From Bifidobacteriaceae bacterium (GTDB taxonomy: Bacteria > Actinomycetota > Actinomycetes > Actinomycetales > WQXJ01), in assembly GCA_031276585.1 (NCBI GenBank), contig JAISMT010000117.1, forward strand, positions 1-5,834: a stretch of DNA of 5,834 bases. Reading direction: 5' to 3'. Shown piece by piece: positions 1 to 5,663 of the stretch. Position numbers and translations under genes: made by a program. Each line of letters starts with the position of its first letter. The stretch's first letter is position 1. Under the pieces are notes generated by a model that saw nothing but the letters and a program-made list of their open reading frames with translations, had not been told where the DNA came from and made no database searches.

Positions 1-770
1 GCTGAAAGTCCAGTCAAACCGGCCACGGCTAACAGAAAAAACTCGACGTTACCGGAAGGACCCGGTAACGGGGAACGCACCACATCCACCAACCCCAACC
101 CCAAAGCTGCGGCTTCAGCACCCACTTGCACCACCGCCTGGGCTCGCACCGCTGGATCCGCCACTACTCCACCGGACGGCAGTTGTTCCCGTCCCACCTC
201 AAACTGGGGTTTGACCATAAGCAGGAAGGTGGCGTTAGGGACGGCCACCCTTTGCAAAGCCGGCAGTACTGTCCGCAATGAAATAAACGAGAGGTCAGCT
301 ACTACTAACTGCGGTGCCGGGTCTAGATCGCCTGGTTGTAGGTAACGAACATTGGTGCGGTCATGGACCACCACCCGTGGTTCCTGTTGCAACCGCCAAG
401 CTAGCTGTCCGTAACCCACGTCTACCGCATGCACCAAAGCAGCCTCGTTCCGGAGTAACACGTCAGTGAAACCACCGGTGGAGGCCCCCGCATCCAAACA
501 CACCATTTGGCCGATGCGCGGCCGTTGCCCCCGCCGTTCTAACTCATCTAACGCACCGCCCAATTTATGGGCTCCTCTAGAGACGTAAGCCGATGCGCCA
601 GCGTCGGCGGCATTCACCAAAATGGGGGCAGCTAAGTCCACTTGAGTGGCAGGTTTCGAGGCCACCGCTCCTCCCACTTTGACCGCACCTTGGGCAATTA
701 ACTCGCCAGCGTGTTCGCGCGAACGAGCTAAGCGCCGCCGCACCAGTTCAACATCCAGGCGCCGCCTCAC
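1..770 (-). CDS. tlyA: TlyA, 16S/23S rRNA (cytidine-2'-O)-methyltransferase, 3' end cut by window edge
   Basis: S-adenosylmethionine-dependent enzyme that 2'-O-methylates cytidines in rRNA; in mycobacteria the targets are C1409 of 16S and C1920 of 23S rRNA, and its loss gives capreomycin resistance. Seen here: 256 open codons from a GTG start. An N-terminal S4 RNA-binding domain (about residues 3-60) has RRRLDVELVRRRLARSREHA and later QGAVKVGG. An FtsJ-like Rossmann domain follows, with SAM motif DAGASTGGF (93-101), VDVGYGQLAW (116-125), ADLSFISL (158-165), VKPQFEVG (186-193) and PGPSGNVEFF (236-245). K69, D159, K187 and E243 match the family's K-D-K-E catalytic set. The full N-terminus resembles the mycobacterial type II form, but the C-terminal tail that also separates types I and II is missing. 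The family is about 270 residues, so only the last few are lost. The start is chosen because GTG overlaps the upstream stop as GTGA and follows AGGCGGG by seven bases. Confidence 0.95.
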   Translation of the reverse strand, partial: MRRRLDVELVRRRLARSREHAGELIAQGAVKVGGAVASKPATQVDLAAPILVNAADAGASAYVSRGAHKLGGALDELERRGQRPRIGQMVCLDAGASTGGFTDVLLRNEAALVHAVDVGYGQLAWRLQQEPRVVVHDRTNVRYLQPGDLDPAPQLVVADLSFISLRTVLPALQRVAVPNATFLLMVKPQFEVGREQLPSGGVVADPAVRAQAVVQVGAEAAALGLGLVDVVRSPLPGPSGNVEFFLLAVAGLTGLS

Positions 771-955
771 CGGGGTCCCGCCTGAGCCAATAGAGCCTCC
801 AACGCAGTCAGAGCCTCCTCATAGGCCGTGACTTGCTCCGCCAACGGAGCCTCAGAAGCACTCCGGGCATGCTCCAGGGCCTGTTCAACATCCACCCGGT
901 TAACGCTACCTGAGATACCTATCGCCTGCCTTTCCTTCCAGCCACCTGCCAACAC
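767..955 (-). CDS. Small conserved helical protein encoded directly before tlyA
   Basis: A 62-codon frame (GTG start at 955) ending four bases inside tlyA (GTGA), so translation of the two is probably coupled. The C-terminal half, ALEHARSASEAPLAEQVTAY followed by EEALTALEALLAQ, is acidic and Ala/Leu-rich. It should form one or two amphipathic helices; there is no signal peptide or membrane segment. Many actinobacteria keep a similar very short gene between a HAD phosphatase gene and tlyA (Rv1693 holds that place in M. tuberculosis), and PLAEQ..AYEEAL..LEALL fits my memory of those proteins. Function unknown. The start is uncertain: GAGGA lies directly against GTG at 955, too close for a normal ribosome site. 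The first 20 residues (VLAGGWKERQAIG...) look unlike the conserved part. GTG at 895, giving 42 residues, is a serious alternative. Confidence 0.65.
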   Translation of the reverse strand: MLAGGWKERQAIGISGSVNRVDVEQALEHARSASEAPLAEQVTAYEEALTALEALLAQAGPR

Positions 956-968
956 TCCTCATAATCTG

Positions 969-980
969 CTGGTGCACCAG
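969..980. repeat. 12-base perfect palindrome in the gap before the small tlyA-linked gene
   Basis: CTGGTGCACCAG reads the same on both strands. It lies in the 37-base gap between the stop of the 141-residue membrane protein gene and the GTG at 955. In RNA it could form a four-base stem with a four-base loop, and no U-run follows, so it is not an intrinsic terminator. It could be a regulator site or chance. Confidence 0.4.
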
Positions 981-992
981 GTACCAAGCCTG

Positions 993-1418
993 TTACTGAA
1001 CGCTGATTTCTTGAGCCCGCGTGTCCCCACCACCGGGTGGAGGCTTGTAAGTGACCACATGGGGCATACCCATCGCGGCATAACGGCCAGCGGTGGCCCG
1101 TTCGGCTCCCCGTCCCCGGGTGTCAGAGCGTTGGTGGACGGTAACCCAGCTACCAATGCCTTGATCTTTGGTGTCGTCTTTATCAGTGAGCGAGTACTTT
1201 CGTTTCACCCGGATATACAACGCGGGCCCAGCTACTACGCCCACCAAACCGGCACCAGCCACAAACTGCCCGGCGGAACTGTCGCCATCGGCCAATATGA
1301 CTACATCACCGCGACCTTCTATCTGATCCGCTAACACCGCTCCCGCTGGTGCCGCCCCCAGCAATAACCCACCCATCGCTGCGGCGCTAACCAACAAAAT
1401 CTTTGACCAGGTAGACAT
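993..1418 (-). CDS. Small two-segment membrane/exported protein, third gene of the SPFH cassette
   Basis: 141 residues, no family recognised. The N-terminus (MSTWSKILLVSAAAMGGLLL to about residue 29) is a signal peptide or signal anchor; APAGA ending at 27 could be a signal-peptidase site. A short polar stretch (31-48, IEGRGDVVILADGDSS) follows, then a second hydrophobic segment (about 51-69, QFVAGAGLVGVVAGPALYI) bounded by basic RVKRK, which favours a cytoplasmic side there. The tail (75-141) is polar and charged, with PPPGGG near the end. ATG at 1418 is chosen because its A is the last base of the upstream stop (TGATG) and GAAAGG sits six bases before it; the frame stays open upstream only through the neighbour gene. 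The position matches YdjH of the Bacillus ydjGHI set, a TPM-domain protein as I recall, but no TPM domain is visible. It probably works at the membrane with the two genes before it. Confidence 0.75.
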   Translation of the reverse strand: MSTWSKILLVSAAAMGGLLLGAAPAGAVLADQIEGRGDVVILADGDSSAGQFVAGAGLVGVVAGPALYIRVKRKYSLTDKDDTKDQGIGSWVTVHQRSDTRGRGAERATAGRYAAMGMPHVVTYKPPPGGGDTRAQEISVQ

Positions 1419-2515
1419 CAGATACCTTTCGCCATCAGGTAAAGTCCCAACACTGAGACCAGGGCCCCCAAACCGGAAATAACAGCCGAATCGCGCAATA
1501 GTTTGCGGGAATTCACGGGCAAGCGTCCCACGGCTTCCCAAGTTTGACCGTTAATGCCGAAATAGAACAGCTCGCCGCCGGGTGCAATATAAAACAACAC
1601 CCAAGCCGGCAACAACGTGTAACGGTGCTTCCATTGTTTGAGTCTAGAAGCACCCCACAATTTCAAGTCCTGGTAACGCCGGTTACCTTGGAACACGTCT
1701 GTGGCCAAAAGCCTACGCCCCGCTAGGTCCAGGTGATACATGACGTCGTTTTGGACGTCGTTGAAATCCAGATCCCGCCGTTCGCTTTGGAATCCAGACA
1801 AATACTGCGGAGTGAATTCCACCTGCCGGGTCAAATCCCAAGGCAGCAAACGGTTAATCATCTTATTAGCGCGGCTGGCTTTGAGGGCTTCTTGCGGCAA
1901 GTTAGCAATCTGGACTTCGCCTTCCCGAACCACCGTGTAGTAATGGTGTTCAGTGTTTTTATTCCGGTGTACGGAATAATGAGCGGTACCTTCAGCTTGC
2001 ACGTCTAACTGGGCGTCTACCGCGAAATAGGGAAAATACACCCCATCCAGTTTGTCTATACGTTCCCGGGAGTAAAACCCGGCTTGCACATAGCGTTTCT
2101 TAGAAATCCACTGGTGGAATATGTTCCGAGCTTGGTCTTCTGCCACTTGGAACGGCACCACCGAATCGGGTTGCAAACCTTGCGCTAATTGCCCTATCAG
2201 TACCACCGGGCTGTGGCAGTAGGCACATTCGGTGGAAGCTTGAGTACCACTAGCCACCACAATTTGGGCGCCGCAAGAACGGCATTCCACCTGATCTAGC
2301 GAACCACTAGCCGCTGCCTGCTGAGCTGCCGTGGCGGCATCGGCCGGCGCTGCCGCCAGCGTAGCTTGGCCCATCTGACCCAAAGTTCCACCGGTCACCT
2401 GCTCCGGTGATTCGAAGACCGTGCCGCAGCCGATACACCGTAACCGTCCCAAACCGGGGTCAAAAATCACCTCTGACCCACAGTTGGGGCATTTGTAGTC
2501 AATTGCCTGAGACAT
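1418..2515 (-). CDS. Double zinc-ribbon protein with C-terminal membrane anchor (YdjG-like)
   Basis: 365 residues. Two four-cysteine zinc ribbons open the protein: CPNC...CIGC (C9, C12, C27, C30), in the TFIIB-type pattern common in bacterial zinc-ribbon membrane proteins, and CRSC...CAYC (C78, C81, C97, C100). An Ala/Gln-rich linker (50-72) separates them. A soluble domain of about 110-330 has VYFPYFAVDAQL (159-170), LLPWDL (223-228) and LPAWVLFYIAPGGELFYFGI (302-321). The last resembles the LP-W-aromatic signature next to a NGQT motif in this family. One membrane helix closes it (about 343-361, SAVISGLGALVSVLGLYLMA), so most of the protein should be cytoplasmic. ATG overlaps the SPFH stop by one base (TAATG), and I see no Shine-Dalgarno sequence before it, so translation probably depends on ribosomes finishing the SPFH gene. 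The partner arrangement resembles B. subtilis YdjG, which helps anchor PspA/YdjI at the membrane; a matching role here is inference. Confidence 0.88.
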   Translation of the reverse strand: MSQAIDYKCPNCGSEVIFDPGLGRLRCIGCGTVFESPEQVTGGTLGQMGQATLAAAPADAATAAQQAAASGSLDQVECRSCGAQIVVASGTQASTECAYCHSPVVLIGQLAQGLQPDSVVPFQVAEDQARNIFHQWISKKRYVQAGFYSRERIDKLDGVYFPYFAVDAQLDVQAEGTAHYSVHRNKNTEHHYYTVVREGEVQIANLPQEALKASRANKMINRLLPWDLTRQVEFTPQYLSGFQSERRDLDFNDVQNDVMYHLDLAGRRLLATDVFQGNRRYQDLKLWGASRLKQWKHRYTLLPAWVLFYIAPGGELFYFGINGQTWEAVGRLPVNSRKLLRDSAVISGLGALVSVLGLYLMAKGI

Positions 2516-3912
2516 TAGAACAACTGGAATCCGCAGTTTCCACAGAACTTAGAACCGGTGGTGGGGGAACCACAGTTGGGGCAGAACCGCGGGCCCGCTG
2601 TAGCACCAGGTGGTGGCGGTGGTGGTGCGGCGGCACCGGGAGGGACTGGCGCACCCGCATTCGGATCCACCCCAGCTGGCACTCCCCCGGGCGGGGCAGG
2701 GGGAACGGTACCGGCCGCCGCCGCAGCAACCGGAGCCGCCCACCCTTGCCCTGGTGCAGCAGGTACCGGTGGCGCATAGGGCCCCGGTGCGGCTCCCGCG
2801 GGGGGTGGCGGTGGTGGATAAGCTCCCGGCACTGGGACCATGGGCTGCCCGGGTGGCGGCGGGTTGGGAGGGAAACCAGGTTGTTGAGCGCCATAAGCTG
2901 CAGTCCCGGGTGGTGGCGGTGGTTGAGGAGCTACTAACGGGCCACCAAACAACCCGCCGGCGGCTCCGCCCGCTACACCCAAACCCAGCATGGCGCCGGC
3001 TCCACCCTCAGGGTTAGCACCCGCCGCATGGAGTGCCTCCGCCACGGTACCGGCCACATAGCCACGTTGGATGGAGGCATCGGAAAGCATGGCGCCTTTG
3101 TTGCGTAAGTCAATCAGTTCGCGGGACTTCTCGTCATAACTGACGGACTCCACCGCCACCCGCACTATCTCGACACCACGAACTTGGGTCCAGTCCGCGT
3201 CCAGTAAATCCGCCAATGCCTGCGACAACAAATCTTGATGCTGCTGAACGGCACTTACCCGCACCCCTTGACCGCTGAGTTGGGCTATGGCGGTGGTGAG
3301 CTTGGTTAAAAATTCAGAAAGGAACTGGTCTTGAATGTCCGAGAAGTTCACGCGAGGCATGGACTTGTCGTAAACGTTGGCGAAGAACAAGAACGGGTTG
3401 TTGATCAAGATGGTGAAAGAACCGAAGGTGCGCAGGAACAACTCGGCGTTGTACAAAGTGTCGAAGTACTGAATGGGTTGTTTAGTACCGAACTTGATGT
3501 CCCGGATCTCACGTTGGTTGATGAACACCACTCTTTGCTGTTGGGGCGTGGTACCAGCAAACTTGAACCGCTCCCAAGCTTGACGGAAAGAGTCACCCCA
3601 TTGGCCGCCAAACACCGAAGGTTGGCTGGAATCATCCACCGTGTAGTACCCGGGCTCGGCGGTAGCATCCACCACCCGGCCTCCATCTATCAACAACATG
3701 GACATGTTGGTGGGCACCACAATCCGTGAACCGTTAGACACAATGTCCGAGGTTCCACTGACGTTGGAGCTACGCGGGTCAGACCGCAGAGATTGCCCTT
3801 TGATCAAAATGGTGTCTTGTTTCACCAACTCGTCGGGAACACCGATGGCATCTAACCATTGGTCTGCCAGTGTCCCGCCGACTGCTCCCATTGCTGCCCT
3901 GATGAGTCCCAT
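2515..3912 (-). CDS. SPFH-domain protein with proline-rich linker and C-terminal zinc ribbon (YdjI-like)
   Basis: 465 residues. The start MGLIRAAMGAVGGTLADQWL (1-20) is typical of the bacterial 'virion core protein-like' SPFH family and looks amphipathic; no membrane helix is seen. The SPFH/band-7 region covers about 30-295, with IVVPTNMSMLLIDGGRV (64-80), EPGYYTVD (86-93), INQREIRDIKFGT (131-143) and VRGVEIVRVAVESVSYDEKS (244-263). A Gly/Ala stretch (about 300-325) and a long Pro/Gly/Ala linker (330-440) with runs of five or six prolines follow. The end is a zinc ribbon, CPNCG...CGNCG (C444, C447, C457, C460). The start is firm: AAAGGGG lies seven bases upstream. SPFH proteins form membrane-bound oligomers; YdjI of B. 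subtilis, in the pspA operon, is the nearest known match by domain order but lacks so long a linker. First gene of the cassette and overlaps the next gene by one base. A role in envelope stress is inferred. Confidence 0.9.
   Translation of the reverse strand: MGLIRAAMGAVGGTLADQWLDAIGVPDELVKQDTILIKGQSLRSDPRSSNVSGTSDIVSNGSRIVVPTNMSMLLIDGGRVVDATAEPGYYTVDDSSQPSVFGGQWGDSFRQAWERFKFAGTTPQQQRVVFINQREIRDIKFGTKQPIQYFDTLYNAELFLRTFGSFTILINNPFLFFANVYDKSMPRVNFSDIQDQFLSEFLTKLTTAIAQLSGQGVRVSAVQQHQDLLSQALADLLDADWTQVRGVEIVRVAVESVSYDEKSRELIDLRNKGAMLSDASIQRGYVAGTVAEALHAAGANPEGGAGAMLGLGVAGGAAGGLFGGPLVAPQPPPPPGTAAYGAQQPGFPPNPPPPGQPMVPVPGAYPPPPPPAGAAPGPYAPPVPAAPGQGWAAPVAAAAAGTVPPAPPGGVPAGVDPNAGAPVPPGAAAPPPPPPGATAGPRFCPNCGSPTTGSKFCGNCGFQLF
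2593..2925 (-). repeat. Proline/glycine/alanine low-complexity coding tract
   Basis: Encodes residues 330-440 of the SPFH protein. Runs of five or six prolines lie at about residues 331-335, 366-371 and 430-435, with shorter ones between (for example 351-354). On the plus strand the three main runs appear as G-rich blocks of GGTGG/GGCGG units near 2608-2625, 2800-2817 and 2908-2922. They are similar direct repeats, prone to length change by slippage. The stretch is clearly more GC-rich than the rest of the gene. Confidence 0.8.
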
Positions 3913-3919
3913 AGCTTTA

Positions 3920-3927
3920 CCCCTTTC
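3920..3927 (-). promoter_or_regulatory. Ribosome binding site of the SPFH gene
   Basis: GAAAGGGG on the minus strand, seven bases (TAAAGCT) before ATG at 3912. It is the clearest Shine-Dalgarno sequence in the window and fixes the SPFH start. It is also the main entry point for ribosomes if the zinc-ribbon gene depends on coupled translation. Confidence 0.8.
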
Positions 3928-3958
3928 TAGGAATCCGGCGAACCAACCGGGCTCCTAG
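3927..3958 (-). promoter_or_regulatory. Two-part inverted repeat just upstream of the SPFH ribosome site
   Basis: Outer arms CTAGGA (3958-3953) and TCCTAG (3932-3927) pair perfectly, and inner arms CCGG (3950-3947) and CCGG (3938-3935) pair inside them, leaving an eight-base loop and a two-by-two internal loop. It lies between the candidate -10 at 3966-3961 and the ribosome site. It could be a repressor operator over the transcription start or a 5'-leader hairpin. There is no U-run, so it is not a terminator. Confidence 0.45.
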
Positions 3959-3960
3959 GC

Positions 3961-3990
3961 TATATAACAGTGTTTTGTGTCCGGGTTGAC
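3961..3990 (-). promoter_or_regulatory. Candidate promoter of the SPFH cassette
   Basis: An AT-rich TATATA (3966-3961) stands out in the intergenic region. GTCAAC (3990-3985) lies 18 bases upstream as a weak -35. A start near 3954 would give a short leader of about 40 bases to the SPFH ATG. The -10 is plausible and the -35 is poor, so a sigma factor other than the housekeeping one, or an activator, is possible. Confidence 0.4.
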
Positions 3991-4053
3991 CCTTAGAGAC
4001 TAGCGGTACCCCACGCAATCTTCTCGCTCCGCTCGAATCTTTTGGGGAGGCCC

Positions 4054-4082
4054 CGAATACTAAGACCCGCCTCAAACGTCAA
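4054..4082 (-). promoter_or_regulatory. Alternative weaker promoter candidate after thrC
   Basis: TTGACG (4082-4077), 17 bases, then TATTCG (4059-4054). The -35 is good and the spacing ideal, but the -10 matches the consensus poorly. It would give a leader of about 135 bases before the SPFH gene. The -35 lies inside the inverted repeat AACGT-CA-ACGTT (4075-4086). Confidence 0.25.
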
Positions 4083-4142
4083 CGTTCGGAGCCAAAGCGG
4101 GCTAGCGTGACTGCGCCTAATACAGTGCAACCACCAGAACTA

Positions 4143-5570
4143 CTAACCGCCCAGCCAACCCTCTAACCACAGTTTGAGTACTGCCGGGTCATTGGGGAGG
4201 TCCGTAACATGCCGTGGCGCGTCCAACAAGCCCGTAAAGCGTTCCGGTACGGGAGGTTTTATACCGGTGGCTTCCTGGATGGTTTGAGCAAACTTGACCG
4301 GTAAGGCTGTCTCGGCCACCAAAACCGGGCCCGGAATGTTGAGTGCTGTGGCGACGTGGACGGCATCGGCCGTATGGGGGTCTATCAACATCCCATGTTG
4401 TGACCACATTGCCCGGATAGCCGCCAAACGGTCCGCGTGAGTGGAGGTGCCGCTGATAAAACCAAAACGCTCCGGTAACGCCGCAAACTCGGGCGTACCG
4501 CTCAAATCGAAGAACCCTTGTTGTACTAACTCTTCGCCAAATAAAGCCCGTACCCGTTCGCCATCGCGGCCCAACAAATCTGCCACAAACCGCTCAAAGT
4601 TGGAGGCTTTAGAAATATCCATGGACGGACTGGAGGTTGCTTGGGTTTGCGCCGCGTCCCGGGGCCGGTAAACCCCTTCTTGAAAAAACTGTTGCAGCAC
4701 GTTGTTCTCGTTGGTGGCTAAAATCAAGTAATCCACGGGCAAGCCCATTTCACGGGCTACATGACCAGCCAAAATGTTGCCAAAGTTTCCGGTCGGTACC
4801 GCAAAAGAAACCCGCTCTTGGCCGGAACGGAAATAGGCTGCAAAGTAATACACCACTTGGGCAGCTACCCGCCCCCAGTTAATGGAATTTACGGCCCCTA
4901 TATGCCAACGGGCTTTAAACTGGGCATCAAGGTTGACGGCTTTCACTAAATCTTGACAGTCATCGAACACACCGTCTATAGCTAAATTCGCTATCGATGG
5001 ATGGTCTAAAGAAAACATTTGGGCTTGCTGAAAGGGGGTCATACGTCCGCGAGGAGTCAACATGGCTACTTTGATCCGTTCCCGCCCTAATAACGCGTAT
5101 TCAGCGGAACTTCCCGTGTCCCCCGAAGTGGCCCCCAACACGGTGAGCCAAGTACCGCGCCGTTCCAGTTCATATTCAAATAGTTGCCCCAACATTTGCA
5201 TAGCTAGGTCTTTGAAAGCGGCGGTGGGGCCGTTAGAAAGGTGCACCAACCAGAGGTCGGTACCGGGAACCTGGTCTACGGGCACTATTTGGGGGTCACT
5301 GAACGTGGTTTCGTTATAGGCCGCTTGGGTGAGACGCCCGATGACGGGCGGCGCGTAGTCTTCCGCGAACAGCCCCAGCACCGCTGCCGCCAAAGCCGCA
5401 TAACCCTGTTGCTCCAACAGATCGCGCCATTCCGCTAACCGCCGCTCCCCCACCTGGGGGTAACGCTGCGGCAAGTACAGGCCGCCATCGGGCACTAACC
5501 CCTCCAACAGGATGTCCGCGAAAGGTAAACCCGCGCCGCTGTTAATGGACCGGCTGGACACGTAGAGCAT
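4143..5570 (-). CDS. thrC: Threonine synthase, long (bacterial/yeast) form
   Basis: PLP enzyme that converts O-phospho-L-homoserine and water to L-threonine and phosphate, the last step of threonine synthesis in the cytoplasm. 475 residues from ATG at 5570, a normal size for the long form. The N-terminal motif MLYVSSR... then LEGLVPDGGLYLP is typical. PLP lysine K120 lies in NGPTAAFKDLAMQ (113-125). Also seen: ATSGDTGSS (147-155), the phosphate-binding PTGNFGNILAG (259-269), SPSMDISKASNFERF (314-328) and the C-terminal HTADAVHVA (399-407). ATG at 5570 is preferred because MLYVSSR lines up with the MxYISTR start of related enzymes; a TTG at 5579 would add three residues, and neither has a good Shine-Dalgarno. 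No hom or thrB is present in the window. The gene before it may be an amino-acid exporter. No frame damage seen. Confidence 0.97.
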   Translation of the reverse strand: MLYVSSRSINSGAGLPFADILLEGLVPDGGLYLPQRYPQVGERRLAEWRDLLEQQGYAALAAAVLGLFAEDYAPPVIGRLTQAAYNETTFSDPQIVPVDQVPGTDLWLVHLSNGPTAAFKDLAMQMLGQLFEYELERRGTWLTVLGATSGDTGSSAEYALLGRERIKVAMLTPRGRMTPFQQAQMFSLDHPSIANLAIDGVFDDCQDLVKAVNLDAQFKARWHIGAVNSINWGRVAAQVVYYFAAYFRSGQERVSFAVPTGNFGNILAGHVAREMGLPVDYLILATNENNVLQQFFQEGVYRPRDAAQTQATSSPSMDISKASNFERFVADLLGRDGERVRALFGEELVQQGFFDLSGTPEFAALPERFGFISGTSTHADRLAAIRAMWSQHGMLIDPHTADAVHVATALNIPGPVLVAETALPVKFAQTIQEATGIKPPVPERFTGLLDAPRHVTDLPNDPAVLKLWLEGWLGG

Positions 5571-5621
5571 GGTGCTCAAGCTTAGGGGACATGGCTGCGG
5601 GTGTTACGAAGTTGGAGGCTG

Positions 5622-5650
5622 GTAATCGCTGTGGGTGTGGGGTAGGTCAA
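5622..5650 (-). promoter_or_regulatory. Weak promoter candidate in front of thrC
   Basis: TTGACC (5650-5645), 17 bases, then GATTAC (5627-5622), in the 93-base gap between the transporter stop and the thrC ATG. The -35 is good and the -10 poor. No Thr-codon leader peptide or attenuator is visible in this gap, and no clear terminator for the transporter gene, so thrC may also be read from upstream. Confidence 0.25.
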
Positions 5651-5663
5651 CATAGGGGTGAAT

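Larger units (their letters stand above)
3913..4142 (-). other. Intergenic control region between thrC and the SPFH cassette
   Basis: 230 bases between the thrC stop and the SPFH start, with no supported gene on either strand. It holds the ribosome site of the SPFH gene, an inverted repeat, an AT-rich candidate -10, and a second possible promoter nearer thrC. No strong stem followed by a U-run lies after thrC; the best stem (GGGG-CCT-CCCC, 4044-4054) is four pairs and is followed by A's in the direction of transcription. Readthrough from thrC is therefore possible. Confidence 0.7.

Noticed and set aside
828..1334. 168-codon open frame on the plus strand
   Set aside because: It lies opposite the small tlyA-linked gene and the 141-residue membrane protein, which have overlap starts and sensible protein features. 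Its product has no recognisable motif, and no good ribosome site is seen.
1419..1541. 41-codon upstream extension of the 141-residue membrane protein frame
   Set aside because: It lies inside the zinc-ribbon gene, and the ATG at 1418 has both a ribosome site and a signal-like N-terminus directly after it.
2407..2937. 176-codon plus-strand frame, rich in Arg, Trp and Gly
   Set aside because: Mirror of the proline-rich linker and the start of the zinc-ribbon gene; the composition is a by-product of GC-rich repeats, which also create several other open frames here.
3331..3729. 132-codon plus-strand frame
   Set aside because: Antisense to the conserved SPFH domain, whose minus-strand frame carries clear family motifs.
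4044..4054. GGGG-CCT-CCCC stem as a thrC terminator
   Set aside because: Only four pairs with a three-base loop, and the bases after it in the transcription direction are AAAA, not a U-run.
5545..5592. 16-codon frame starting at ATG 5592-5590, overlapping the thrC start, as a threonine attenuator peptide
   Set aside because: It contains no threonine or isoleucine codon run, and no alternative hairpins are visible around it.
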